Of a DNA stretch of 64,000 nucleotides, positions 42,668-51,822 are shown one piece after another. The stretch is from positions 1,054,001-1,118,000 of the forward strand of contig CAXXJO010000002.1 of assembly GCA_963422285.2 (NCBI GenBank), read 5' to 3'. Every line of letters starts with the position of its first letter. Position 1 is the first letter of the stretch. A program made the translations under genes and the position numbers. Origin of the DNA: VXYL01 sp963422285. Lineage in GTDB: Bacteria; Pseudomonadota; Gammaproteobacteria; Pseudomonadales; Azotimanducaceae. The notes below the pieces were generated by a model. That model was given only the letters and a program-made list of their open reading frames with translations. It was not told the origin of the DNA and did no database searches.

Positions 42668-45492
42668 CGATTGCGATTCCCGACTACGGCACCCCGGCAG
42701 TGCGCAACGGCGCCGCTTCCGTCCAGCTCACCATTGACGGCCAGCCCATAGGCGTGCCTGCCGGCACGTCGATCATGCGGGCGGCGCGAGAAGCCGGGCT
42801 GGACATCCCCAAGCTGTGCGCCACGGACAATCTCAAGGCGTTCGGCTCCTGCCGGGTCTGTCTGGTGGAAGTCGAGGGTCGGCGGGGGCTTGTCGCGTCC
42901 TGCACGGAGCCGGTGGCCAAGGGCATGGCGGTGCGCACCCAGACCGAGCAGGTGGCCCGGGTGCGTCGCGGCGTTCTGGAACTCTATATTTCGGACCATC
43001 CCCTGGACTGCCTCACCTGCGCCGCCAACGGCGATTGCGAGCTGCAGGACGTAGCGGGCACGGTAGGCTTGCGCGAAGTGCGCTTCGAGGACGGCGCCAG
43101 CCATCTCGACGCCGCGCCCGACGTCTCCAACCCCTACTTCGCGTTCGATCCGTCCAAGTGCATCGTCTGCTCCCGCTGCGTACGCGCCTGCGACGAAGTG
43201 CAGGGCACCTTCGCGCTCACCATCGACGGACGCGGCTTCAGCTCCAAAGTGAGCACTAGCGAACCGGCGTTCTTCGACTCCGAATGCGTCTCGTGCGGTG
43301 CCTGCGTGCAGGCCTGCCCGACGGCGACGCTCATCGAGAAGTCCGTCATCGACCACGGCGTCCCGGATCGCAGCGTCGATACCACCTGCGCCTACTGCGG
43401 CGTCGGCTGCTCGTTCCGCGCCGAGGTGAAGGGCGACCAAGTGGTGCGCATGGTGCCGCACAAGGACGGCAAGGCGAACCACGGCCACTCCTGCGTCAAG
43501 GGCCGCTTCGCCTGGGGCTACGCCAACCATCGGGATCGCATCGCCAAGCCCATGATCCGCGAGTCCATCGACGATCCGTGGCGGGAAGCGGACTGGCAGG
43601 AGGCCATCGATTTCGCCGCCGCCCGCTTCAAGTCCATCCAGGCCAAGTACGGGCGCAAGTCCATCGGCGGCATCACCTCGTCGCGCTGCACCAACGAAGA
43701 GGTGTGGGCGGTGCAGAAGATGGTGCGCGCCGCCTTCCACAACAACAACGTCGATACCTGCGCACGGGTCTGCCACTCGCCCACCGGCTACGGCCTGAAG
43801 CAGACCTTCGGCACCTCCGCCGGCACCCAGAACTTCGACTCCGTGGAGCACGCCGACGTCATCGTCGTCATCGGCGCCAACCCCACCGACGGGCATCCCG
43901 TGTTCGCCTCGCAGATGAAGCGTCGCCTTCGCCAAGGCGCCAAGCTCGTCGTCTGCGACCCGCGCAAGATCGACCTGGTGCGCACACCCCACATCGAAGC
44001 CGACTTCCACCTGCCGCTGCGGCCGGGGACCAACGTGCCGCTGATGAACGCCTTCGCCCATGTCGTGGTTGCCGAGGATCTCATCGACCACGACTTCATC
44101 GTCGAGCGCTGCGATGTGGAGTCCTTCCGGGAGTGGCTGGCCTTCGCCGCCGTCGAGGCCAACGCGCCGGAGAACGTGGCGAATGTGCTCGGCGTGCCGG
44201 CCGAGGACATCCGCGGCGCGGCGCGGCTCTACGCCACGGCTCGCAACTCGGCCATCTACTACGGCCTCGGCGTCACCGAACACAGCCAGGGATCGACCAT
44301 GGTGATGGCGATGGCCAACCTCGCCATGGCCACGGGAAACATCGGCCGGGCGGGCGTCGGCGTGAACCCGCTGCGCGGCCAGAACAACGTCCAAGGTTCC
44401 TGCGACATGGGTTCCTTCCCCCACGAATTGCCCGGCTACCAGCCCGTGGGGGACGACGCCGTGCGGGCGCTCTTCGCCGAGCACTGGCGGGTGGAGCTGG
44501 ATCCGCAGCCCGGCTTCCGCATCCCGAACATGCTTGACGAAGCCTGCGCCGGCGGCTTCAAGGGCATCTACATCCAAGGCGAAGACATCGCCCAGTCCGA
44601 CCCGAACACCCAGCATGTGGAGGCGGCGCTAAGCGCCATGGAATGCGTCATCGTCCAGGATCTGTTCCTAAACGAGACCGCCAAGTTCGCCCACGTCTTC
44701 CTGCCGGGCACGTCGTTCCTGGAGAAGGACGGCACCTTCGTCAACGCCGAACGGCGCATCAACCGGGTGCGGGCGGTGATGCCGTCTAAGGCCGGCAGGC
44801 AAGAGTGGCAGGCGACCCAAGCGCTGGCCCAGGCCATGGGCTATCCCATGAACTACCGATCGGTGGAGGAAATACTCGCCGAGATCGCGGAGTTGACGCC
44901 CACCTTCGCCGGCGTCACCTTCGACCTGCTCGAGCGCGAGGGCAGCGTACAGTGGCCGTGCAACGACCAGGCGCCGACCGGCACTCCGGTGATGCACGAA
45001 AGCGGGTTCGTGCGCGGCAAGGGGCTGTTCGTGCCCACCGAGTACCAGCCGACGCCGGAGCGGGCCAACCGCAAGTTCCCGCTGCTGCTGACCACCGGCC
45101 GCATCCTCGCCCAGTACAACGTCGGCGCCCAGACGCGACGTACCCGCAACGTCGAATGGCTGAACCAGGACGTGCTGGAGATCCATCCCGCGGATGCCGA
45201 GATGCGTGGCGTGCGCACGGGCGACTGGGTGTCCGTCGCCAGCCGCATGGGCGAGATCACCCTGCGCGCCACGGTGACTGCCCGGGTCGTGCCGGGCGTC
45301 GTCTACACCACCTTCCACCACCCGGAAACCGGCACCAACGTCGTTACCACCGAGCTCTCGGACTGGGCCACGAACTGCCCCGAATACAAGGTGACCGCGG
45401 TGGAGGTGCGCCCGGCGAATCACCGCTCCGAGTGGCAGGAGAACTTCGCCGAGCGGGCTCACAGGCAGGTGGAAGCCCTGCCGGCGGGATGA
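42664..45492 (+). CDS. fdsA: NAD-dependent formate dehydrogenase alpha subunit, molybdopterin
   Basis: A 942-residue catalytic subunit. N-terminal [2Fe-2S] region (AFGSCRVCLVEVEG), NuoG-type ligands (DCLTCAANGDCELQ), two ferredoxin clusters (CIVCSRCVRAC and CVSCGACVQACP), then the bis-MGD enzyme beginning CAYCGVGCSF. The metal-ligand residue is cysteine, in DTCARVCHSPTGYG, not selenocysteine. C-terminal molybdopterin-dinucleotide-binding domain ends about 925. Oxidises formate to CO2. The small fdsD subunit found after fdsC in many operons is not seen. Confidence 0.95.
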   Translation: MTIAIPDYGTPAVRNGAASVQLTIDGQPIGVPAGTSIMRAAREAGLDIPKLCATDNLKAFGSCRVCLVEVEGRRGLVASCTEPVAKGMAVRTQTEQVARVRRGVLELYISDHPLDCLTCAANGDCELQDVAGTVGLREVRFEDGASHLDAAPDVSNPYFAFDPSKCIVCSRCVRACDEVQGTFALTIDGRGFSSKVSTSEPAFFDSECVSCGACVQACPTATLIEKSVIDHGVPDRSVDTTCAYCGVGCSFRAEVKGDQVVRMVPHKDGKANHGHSCVKGRFAWGYANHRDRIAKPMIRESIDDPWREADWQEAIDFAAARFKSIQAKYGRKSIGGITSSRCTNEEVWAVQKMVRAAFHNNNVDTCARVCHSPTGYGLKQTFGTSAGTQNFDSVEHADVIVVIGANPTDGHPVFASQMKRRLRQGAKLVVCDPRKIDLVRTPHIEADFHLPLRPGTNVPLMNAFAHVVVAEDLIDHDFIVERCDVESFREWLAFAAVEANAPENVANVLGVPAEDIRGAARLYATARNSAIYYGLGVTEHSQGSTMVMAMANLAMATGNIGRAGVGVNPLRGQNNVQGSCDMGSFPHELPGYQPVGDDAVRALFAEHWRVELDPQPGFRIPNMLDEACAGGFKGIYIQGEDIAQSDPNTQHVEAALSAMECVIVQDLFLNETAKFAHVFLPGTSFLEKDGTFVNAERRINRVRAVMPSKAGRQEWQATQALAQAMGYPMNYRSVEEILAEIAELTPTFAGVTFDLLEREGSVQWPCNDQAPTGTPVMHESGFVRGKGLFVPTEYQPTPERANRKFPLLLTTGRILAQYNVGAQTRRTRNVEWLNQDVLEIHPADAEMRGVRTGDWVSVASRMGEITLRATVTARVVPGVVYTTFHHPETGTNVVTTELSDWATNCPEYKVTAVEVRPANHRSEWQENFAERAHRQVEALPAG

Positions 45493-46421
45493 CCCGCCGA
45501 GCCAGCCCGAGAGCGGTTGCCATGGCGGACGCCAACGGCTCGTTCGGCACGGTGGAGCCGGCGGCAGCCATCCCCGCGGCAATCGCACCAGCGCAAAGCC
45601 GGCGCGTCGGCGTGACGTTCCATGGCCGCGACCGCGATGGCGAAACGGACCTCGTCAGCATCGAAGAGCCGATGGAGATCCGTCTCGGCTACCGCACCGA
45701 TGCCGGACCTCACGAGCAGAGCATCGCCGTGACCATGCGAACCCCGGGCCACGACCTCGACCTCGCCTTGGGATTCCTGTCGACGGAAGGCGTAATCCGC
45801 TCCACTGCCGACGTGGCCGATGTCGACTACTGCGGCCCGCCGAGTCCGGACAAGGGCTTGCGGAACGTGGTCAAGGTGGAACTCGCCAGCCATGTTCGCT
45901 TCGACGCCGACAGGTTGCTGCGCCACTTCTTCGCCTCGTCGAGTTGCGGCGTCTGCGGCAAGGCGTCGCTGGACGCCGTCCGCGTGCAGATTCCCGATGC
46001 GGAGCGGGATGGCTTCCACATCCGCAGCACCGATCTCATGGGCCTGCCGGCGTCCCTGCGGGCCCTGCAGACCGAGTTCGACCGCACCGGTGGCCTGCAC
46101 GCCGCCGCTGGCTTCGATCCCCAAGGAAGCATACGCCGGCTGCGCGAAGATGTGGGCCGCCACAACGCCCTGGACAAGCTGATCGGATCGTACCTGCGCG
46201 CCGGCGAACTGCCGCTGGCCGGTCTCGGCGTCCTGCTCTCCGGCCGCGCCAGCTTCGAGCTGATCCAGAAGGCCGCCATGGCCAACGCCGCCTTCGTCGC
46301 CGCCATCGGTTCGCCGTCGAGCTTGGCCGTCGAGCTGGCCGTGGAGTTCGGCATCACCCTGGTCGGGTTCCTGAAGGCGGACTCGTTCAACGTCTACGTC
46401 GAACCCCGGCGCATTCTCTGA
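45489..46421 (+). CDS. fdhD: formate dehydrogenase accessory sulfurtransferase FdhD
   Basis: A 310-residue protein with the catalytic loop SSSCGVCGKASL (two Cys) and REDVGRHNALDKLIG, GRASFELIQKAAMAN of FdhD/FdsC. It relays sulfur from IscS to the bis-MGD cofactor before insertion into FdsA. ATG 45489 overlaps the fdsA stop; the N-terminal about 30 residues are low complexity and ATG 45522 is an alternative start. Confidence 0.93.
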   Translation: MTRRASPRAVAMADANGSFGTVEPAAAIPAAIAPAQSRRVGVTFHGRDRDGETDLVSIEEPMEIRLGYRTDAGPHEQSIAVTMRTPGHDLDLALGFLSTEGVIRSTADVADVDYCGPPSPDKGLRNVVKVELASHVRFDADRLLRHFFASSSCGVCGKASLDAVRVQIPDAERDGFHIRSTDLMGLPASLRALQTEFDRTGGLHAAAGFDPQGSIRRLREDVGRHNALDKLIGSYLRAGELPLAGLGVLLSGRASFELIQKAAMANAAFVAAIGSPSSLAVELAVEFGITLVGFLKADSFNVYVEPRRIL

Positions 46422-46422
46422 C

Positions 46423-47040
46423 TTGAGCGGACGCCAACCAATCACCGCCGTCGTCCTGTGCGGCGGCCGCGCAACGCGCCTCGGCAGCCTCGACAAGCCG
46501 TTGCTGAAACTAGCCGGACGGCCGCTCCTCGCCCATGTCATCGAACGCCTGGAACCCCAAGTGGACGCCATCGTGCTGTCCTGCGCCCAGTCGTTGGGCA
46601 TCTATGCGCGATTCGGCTATCCGGTAGTGACGGACCGGCATACGAACGAAGGGCCGCTCGGCGGCATCGTATCCGCCTTGCCTGGAACCGCGACGCCGTG
46701 GATTCTCACCACGCCGGCCGATACTCCATTCCTGCCCGCGAACTTCGCATCATCCCTGGTCCCGGCCTGCCGTCGCCGAGGCTCGGCCGTGGTTCGAGCC
46801 GGCGGCCACCGCCAAAACCTGGCGATGCTGCTGGACCGCCGCCAAGCGCGGTCGCTGGCGGCGTTCTACGAGTCCGGCGGCCGCGCCGCGCACCGCTGGC
46901 TGGTCGAGAACGACGTCGAGGAAGTCGAACTGGCGGCGGCGGGGTTCTTCAACGTCAACACGTCCGACGACCTGGCGCAGGCGAGAGATCGGCTGGCCAA
47001 AACCGCTAAGACGCCTCTCGGTGCTCGCGTTCGAGAGTGA
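46423..47040 (+). CDS. mobA: molybdenum cofactor guanylyltransferase MobA
   Basis: A 205-residue nucleotidyltransferase beginning TTG 46423, directly after the fdhD stop. VVLCGGRATRLGSLDKPLLKL is the G-G-x-S/T-x-R-x-G...K signature; DRHTNEGPLGGIVSAL and TTPADTPFLP follow. It makes the bis-MGD cofactor needed by FdsA, which explains its place in the operon. TTG start is inferred from the absence of an earlier ATG. Confidence 0.9.
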   Translation: MSGRQPITAVVLCGGRATRLGSLDKPLLKLAGRPLLAHVIERLEPQVDAIVLSCAQSLGIYARFGYPVVTDRHTNEGPLGGIVSALPGTATPWILTTPADTPFLPANFASSLVPACRRRGSAVVRAGGHRQNLAMLLDRRQARSLAAFYESGGRAAHRWLVENDVEEVELAAAGFFNVNTSDDLAQARDRLAKTAKTPLGARVRE

Positions 47041-47206
47041 CTTGCAGCGGATCCGGCTGGTGCTCGCAGATCGCGCCGACGGCCCGATCCGCGGTGGTGC
47101 CGATCCAGCCACCATCGACTTGGAAACGCCCGCCCGCGCCCGGCTTGGCCGTCGCCGGCAGATCGGAACGCGAGGAGGCAGTCGCCGGCGACTGCGATCG
47201 TCAAGC
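47006..47206 (-). other. possible coding remnant after the cupin gene
   Basis: A minus-strand frame without a start codon reads PGAGGRFQVDGGWIGTTADR, then AVGAICEHQPDPLQVTLERE, ending at 47006, 35 bp inside the mobA 3' end. The composition is protein-like rather than shadow-like, but I recognise no family. Could be the tail of a lost gene. Confidence 0.25.
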
Positions 47207-47222
47207 CAAGTCCGACAGACTG

Positions 47223-47597
47223 CTAGCTGCGCGGCAGCACCGCATCCTCGTCGATGGGGATGAACAGGCATGTCCGCGGCTGGCCGTCCACCGCAGCGCT
47301 GCGATGCCCGCGGCCCTCGGTATCCTCGGCCAGCAGGATGTCGCCGGCTTGCAGACGGCGCACCGTGCCGTCGCCCACGGTGATGTCCACGGCACCGCGG
47401 AGGTTCACCACCAACTGGCGGCGAGGGGCATTGTGGAAGTCCAGATCGTAGTCGCCATCCACTTCTCGAAACATCACGCCGGGGCCGGAAACCAGGCTCG
47501 ACAGCCGACTGCCGAGGCCCGCTTTCGACAGCTCGATCCGCACATCCTCGAAATGCGATTCGCCATCGTCGCCGGCATAGACGCGCACCACCTTCAT
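47223..47597 (-). CDS. cupin-fold protein
   Basis: A 124-residue single-domain cupin/HutD-like protein: GPGVMFREVDGDYDLDFHNAPRRQLVVNL, then VDITVGDGTVRRLQAGDILLAEDTEG and GHRSAAVDGQPRTCLFIPI. The His/Glu ligands of the first motif are partly replaced (FHNAPRRQ), so metal binding is uncertain. Its start overlaps the stop of the upstream 315-residue gene, giving a coupled pair; function unknown. Confidence 0.8.
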   Translation of the reverse strand: MKVVRVYAGDDGESHFEDVRIELSKAGLGSRLSSLVSGPGVMFREVDGDYDLDFHNAPRRQLVVNLRGAVDITVGDGTVRRLQAGDILLAEDTEGRGHRSAAVDGQPRTCLFIPIDEDAVLPRS

Positions 47598-48541
47598 GGT
47601 TCCGCTCTCCGTGGGCAGTTCTCCGCCAGAAACGGCGCCGGACTGAGCCTGCGCCTATCGACGATGCCGACGTGCCGGTAGCGGGCGAAAAGCGCATCGG
47701 CGTCGGGCACTCGATAGCGTTCCGGACGACGGACGTGATCGTCGCAGAGCCGCAGCAGACGCGCCTCCACATAGGGCAGCAGACCGCGGCTGTAGGCGTT
47801 CGGGTTCAGCGCCTCGTCCCAGAAGGCGTTGACATGATCGCTCCAGGCGAACGGCCGCTGCTTCGCCGGCTTGCCTTGCTGCCAGCGGAAGATGGCCGGC
47901 TTGTCGGCGACCACGCCATCGTGGAACAGTCCGCGGTAGAACAGATAGCCCTCGTAGTTGGCCACCAGGTCCGCGTTGGAGAACACGCCGGTGGTGAAGC
48001 GCCCGAACAGGCCGGCTTCGGTGACGGCGGACCAGCGCGCTGCCCGGGCTTCGTCGCCCGAACGCCGGTAGCGGCGGTAGAACTTGCGGCCCTGGGAGAA
48101 GAAATGGCCAATCTTGTCCGTGCCCAGATAGACGTCGCCGACGCGGATGGTGGGGCCGAAGCCGAACAGCGACGCCACCCGGCCGAGGTGCGGCGGGAAG
48201 TCGCGTATCATGGATTCCCGCTTCGATGTGGGCAGCCGCTCCACTTCGGCGGCTTGCATAGCCCAGCGCTCCAGCTTGTCCACCCAGTGCAGGCCGCCGA
48301 GTTCGCGGTACACGGCCATGACGAAGGCCCACTCGTCTTCGCCCTCGACCCAAGACGCGGCGAGGTCGTCCAGGGCGGCGTTCACCTTGGCGTCCAGCAC
48401 CGCCATGCTGTCGGCGATGTCGAGATCGCGGTTGGTGTAGGGATCGGTTTCGTAGGCGACGGCCCAGGTGGCGCACAGCAGCGCCGCGACGCCCATCGCC
48501 CAATGGAGTCCACCAGGGCTTCGCGGCGCGCGGCGTGGCAT
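47594..48541 (-). CDS. predicted secreted protein of unknown function
   Basis: About 315 residues from ATG 48541 (MPRRAPRSPGG). Signal peptide or anchor GVAALLCATWAVAYE (about 16-31). The mature part has HVGRVASLFGFGPTI-type and YLGTDKIGHFFSQGRKFYRRY segments with D-K-I-G-H-F that recur in proteins found beside DUF3299/ABC export clusters. No known domain. It lies 20 bp after the DUF3299 gene, so belongs to the same operon; a membrane or periplasmic partner of that system is likely. Confidence 0.75.
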   Translation of the reverse strand: MPRRAPRSPGGLHWAMGVAALLCATWAVAYETDPYTNRDLDIADSMAVLDAKVNAALDDLAASWVEGEDEWAFVMAVYRELGGLHWVDKLERWAMQAAEVERLPTSKRESMIRDFPPHLGRVASLFGFGPTIRVGDVYLGTDKIGHFFSQGRKFYRRYRRSGDEARAARWSAVTEAGLFGRFTTGVFSNADLVANYEGYLFYRGLFHDGVVADKPAIFRWQQGKPAKQRPFAWSDHVNAFWDEALNPNAYSRGLLPYVEARLLRLCDDHVRRPERYRVPDADALFARYRHVGIVDRRRLSPAPFLAENCPRRAEP

Positions 48542-48560
48542 GGCGATCACCGGCAAGCGC

Positions 48561-49049
48561 TCAGTAGCGGTACTTCTCGATGGCGCGGCCGGCCATGGAG
48601 TAGCCGGCTTCGGCGAGGCCGCCGGCATAGGCTTCAAGCCCCATCGTGCCGGTCACCCACACCGGATCGTACATGCTTTGCAGCTCGACGGGGTCGGCGA
48701 AGATGACGTGGACAATTTGATTCGGCGGCGGTGGCGGCTGATGGATGCAGGCGCCGAAATACGGCACCAGCAGAAAGCTGGCCACCTTGCCGTCGATCAC
48801 GTCCAGCGGCACCACGAAGCCCGGCAGTTTCACCATTTGGCCGTCGAGCTCGGGCACCGTGCCCGCGGCAGCGGTGTAGGGGAAGTCGTCGAATACCACC
48901 GGGGCCGAATGATCCACCACCTGCGGCGGCGCCGCTTCGCCGGCGGGCAGCAGATCGTCCCAGCGCAGTTGCCGCACGGCGTCGCCGGCGGCAGCGGACG
49001 CCGCCAAGACCAGCAGCAGCGTCGGCATGGTGCGTGTCGATGGTTTCAC
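48561..49049 (-). CDS. DUF3299 protein, predicted periplasmic
   Basis: A 162-residue DUF3299 protein. GTG 49049 follows a perfect AGGAGG and yields the signal peptide MPTLLLVLAASAAAG; core LDGQMVKLPGFVVPLD, FLLVPYFGACIHQPPPPPNQ and VWVTGTMGLEAY. The C-I-H-x-P-P-P-P-N loop is diagnostic. DUF3299 genes travel with an ABC ATPase and FtsX-like permease in predicted metal (zinc/copper) systems; the exact cargo is unproven. Confidence 0.9.
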   Translation of the reverse strand: MKPSTRTMPTLLLVLAASAAAGDAVRQLRWDDLLPAGEAAPPQVVDHSAPVVFDDFPYTAAAGTVPELDGQMVKLPGFVVPLDVIDGKVASFLLVPYFGACIHQPPPPPNQIVHVIFADPVELQSMYDPVWVTGTMGLEAYAGGLAEAGYSMAGRAIEKYRY

Positions 49050-49168
49050 CGCGAACCTCCTGGCGGCGATTCTAGCGCAACCAGGGCTGCGCGTTTGCGC
49101 TTCGGCCGCACAGGCTTGGTCTCGTTTGGCCGGGACTTGTCTCGTTGTCCATCTCTTCGCATGTCGAG

Positions 49169-50443
49169 CTAGACGCGCACGGTCAGTCCGTCGGCCAGGG
49201 AGAACCGATACGCGCGCCAAGCAGGCGCCAGCGCCGCAAAGGCGCCGGCCAGGGTCACTGCGACCGCCACCGCCAAGTCGAAAGCGCCCGGCCAGCCGGC
49301 AGCCAGGTACAGGCCGAAGCGGTCCAGCACCAAGGCGCGCACCGCCGCCATGCCGCCATGCACAACGCCGACGGCCAACAGCGCGCCGAGGCCGGTCAGG
49401 ATGGTCGCCTCGGCGACCAGCAGCCCGAAGACCAGTCTCGGCCCCGCCCCCAGCGAGCGCAGCACCGCCATTTCCCGCCGGCGCTCGGCCAAGCCCGCCA
49501 GCAGCATGGTGAGCAGGCCGACGAGGCCGGCGGCGACGACGAAGGCGCTTACGGCCAACAGCGCGGTTTCCGCCACGCCGACGAGTTCCCAAAGCTGCTG
49601 CAGAACGACGCCGGGGACGATGGCCATGAGCGGCTCGGCGCGATGCTCGTTGACGAAACGCTGGACGCCGAACAGCATGGAGCGGGACTTCAGACCGACG
49701 ATGCAGGCAGTGATGGCGTCCGGCGGGCGGGCGTCTTCCTGGACGTCGTCCGTATGGGCGTCGCCCGGCGCGTCGGAAAGATGGCCTGCCGCCGCGTCGG
49801 CATGAATCGCCTCGATGCCGGCCAGACCGATATGCACCGTGCGATCCACCGGCGTGCCGGTTCGGGCGAGGATGCCGACAATCCGAAACGGCGCTTCGTC
49901 GTGATGCACGAAGCTGGCGTCGCCGATGCCGTGGGAGACGACGATCTCTTCGCCCAGCCGGTATCGCAGCGCCGCCGCCACCTCCGCCCCCAGCACCGCG
50001 TCGTGCGCATGGTCGAAGGGTTCGCCGGCGCGGAACCGCAACCCTTGGTCGCGTCCGAAACGGTAGCGGGCGAAATAGTCGCCGCTGGTGCCCAGGACGC
50101 GAAAGCCGCGGTGGGAATCGCCGAGGGACAGGGGAATGGTCCACTCCACTTCCGGGCGGGCGGCAATCCGTCGGTAGCTCTGCCAGCTCATGTTGCTGGT
50201 GGCGTCGCCGATGCGGAACACCGAGTACAGCAGCAGGTTGATGGGCCCGCCGCGAGCGCCGACGATGAGATCGGCGCCAGCGATGGTGTTGGCGAAGCTG
50301 GCCTTGGTTTCCGCGCGAATGCGGTCCACGCCGAGGAGCAGCGCCACGCTCGCCGCCACGGACAGCACGGTCAGCCCGGCGGTCAGACGGCGGTTAAGCA
50401 GACTCTTGGCGGCGAGCCGAAGCAGAATCGCACGGCTACCCAT
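49169..50443 (-). CDS. ABC transporter permease, FtsX/MacB type
   Basis: A 424-residue permease with one N-terminal helix (about 12-35, LTAGLTVLSVAASVALLLGVD), a long periplasmic MacB-PCD-like domain, and three C-terminal helices (about 290-400, including AGLVGLLTMLLAGLAERRREMAVLRSLG). This mechanotransmission layout suits extraction or trans-envelope movement rather than import. ATG 50443 overlaps the ATPase stop by 8 bp. Confidence 0.9.
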   Translation of the reverse strand: MGSRAILLRLAAKSLLNRRLTAGLTVLSVAASVALLLGVDRIRAETKASFANTIAGADLIVGARGGPINLLLYSVFRIGDATSNMSWQSYRRIAARPEVEWTIPLSLGDSHRGFRVLGTSGDYFARYRFGRDQGLRFRAGEPFDHAHDAVLGAEVAAALRYRLGEEIVVSHGIGDASFVHHDEAPFRIVGILARTGTPVDRTVHIGLAGIEAIHADAAAGHLSDAPGDAHTDDVQEDARPPDAITACIVGLKSRSMLFGVQRFVNEHRAEPLMAIVPGVVLQQLWELVGVAETALLAVSAFVVAAGLVGLLTMLLAGLAERRREMAVLRSLGAGPRLVFGLLVAEATILTGLGALLAVGVVHGGMAAVRALVLDRFGLYLAAGWPGAFDLAVAVAVTLAGAFAALAPAWRAYRFSLADGLTVRV

Positions 50444-51155
50444 CGCTTGAGACAGCGCGGTTGATGGCGCCCATGGACACGCTGCGGTCGAACAGCGGCG
50501 CCAGCGCCGGATCGTGGCTGACGAATACCACGGTGCTGCCGGCCGCCGCGCTTTCGTCGATGAGCAGCCGCACGAACTTCGTCCTTGCATCCACGTCCAG
50601 TGCCGACGCGGGTTCGTCGGCGATGACCAGCGCGGGCCGGCCGATCAGCGCCCGGGCTACGGCTACCCGCTGCTGCTGGCCGATGCTGAGGTCCGTCACC
50701 GAGCGTTCCAGCATCTGTGTGCCAGCGATGCCGAGGCGGGCGAGCAGCCGGGCCGCTTCCTCGGCGAGGGACTTGGATACGGCCAGCGCCACCGTCGCCC
50801 GCGCCGCGGAGAACCGGCACGGCAGCACCACGTTCTCGATCAGGGACAGGTACGGCAGCAGATTGAACATCTGGAACACGAAGCCGACATGGTCGGCTCG
50901 AAACCGATCCCGTCCGGCTACGGAGAGCCGCGGCAGCGACTCGCCCAGCACATCCACCGTGCCCCGGATGGGTGCCAGAATGCCGCCGACGAGACCGAGC
51001 AGCGTACTCTTGCCGCTACCGCTGGGGCCTTGCAGGAACAGCTTCTCGCCGGCCGGCACAGCGAACTCGGCAATGTCGAGGACCGGTTCTCCGGGCCGGT
51101 ACGCGAACGCCGCGTCGGTCAAGCGAATCGCGGGCGTCGCAGCCGCGGCGTTCAC
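50436..51155 (-). CDS. ABC transporter ATP-binding protein, LolD/MacB type
   Basis: A 239-residue ATPase from GTG 51155. Walker A GPSGSGKST, Q-loop VFQMFNLLPYLS, signature LSIGQQQRVAVARAL (the usual S-G-G is S-I-G), Walker B ALVIADEPASALD and the H-loop SHDPAL. It drives the adjacent FtsX-like permease. First gene of the minus-strand run that includes DUF3299 and the unknown secreted protein. Confidence 0.93.
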   Translation of the reverse strand: MNAAAATPAIRLTDAAFAYRPGEPVLDIAEFAVPAGEKLFLQGPSGSGKSTLLGLVGGILAPIRGTVDVLGESLPRLSVAGRDRFRADHVGFVFQMFNLLPYLSLIENVVLPCRFSAARATVALAVSKSLAEEAARLLARLGIAGTQMLERSVTDLSIGQQQRVAVARALIGRPALVIADEPASALDVDARTKFVRLLIDESAAAGSTVVFVSHDPALAPLFDRSVSMGAINRAVSSDG

Positions 51156-51225
51156 GAGGCCACGACCAGCCGCGCCGCGCTCGCAGCAGCCCGCACGTCG
51201 GCGTCCCGACCGCAAACGGTCGTCA

Positions 51226-51822
51226 TCAGCCCCGCGCTCGCGCCGTCGCCTCGCGATCCAGACAGCGTCCTAGCCACGCTGCCACGTTCGACTGCGCGGC
51301 GAAGTCGATGCCGGCCAGCCGCGCCAAGCTCAGTACGCTGGCGACGTTGAGATCGGCGACGCTGAACTCGCCGCCGAGCAGGTAGTCGCGCTCCGCCAGG
51401 AAACCGTTCAGTACGTTGAACGGGCGCTGCAACGCCTCAATGCCGGCGGCGACGGCCTCGGCATCCTTCTCCTGGCCCAGAATGCCGAGCGACTTCGCCA
51501 GCACCTCGAGCAGGGTCTTCTCCACCGCGGTCATCACCCAGAAGCTCCAGCGCAGGGTCTGGGCTTCGTCCTCCAGGGACGCCGGCGCCAGCTTGCCGTG
51601 CTTCTTGGCCAAGTAGATGTTGATGGCCATGGACTCGGCGAGCGCAAAGCCGTCGTCGTCAATGGCCGGCACCTGACCCATGGGGTTGACTGCCCGCAAC
51701 GCCTGGGAAGGGCCGTTTTCGCCCAGGCCGGGTGGGTTGTCGAAGTCCAGCCCCAGCTCGAAGGCCATCCACCGCGTCCGCAGTGCGCGGGTCTGCGCAG
51801 TGCCGAAGATCGTCAGGCTCAT
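51226..51822 (-). CDS. glutathione S-transferase family protein
   Basis: A 198-residue GST: thioredoxin-like N-terminal domain with NPMGQVPAIDDDGFALAESMAINIYLA (cis-Pro loop and E-S glutathione contact), then an all-helical C-terminal domain ending FSVADLNVASVLSLARLAGIDFA. The start overlaps the peroxiredoxin stop (ATGA), so the two form a coupled oxidative-stress pair. Confidence 0.9.
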   Translation of the reverse strand: MSLTIFGTAQTRALRTRWMAFELGLDFDNPPGLGENGPSQALRAVNPMGQVPAIDDDGFALAESMAINIYLAKKHGKLAPASLEDEAQTLRWSFWVMTAVEKTLLEVLAKSLGILGQEKDAEAVAAGIEALQRPFNVLNGFLAERDYLLGGEFSVADLNVASVLSLARLAGIDFAAQSNVAAWLGRCLDREATARARG

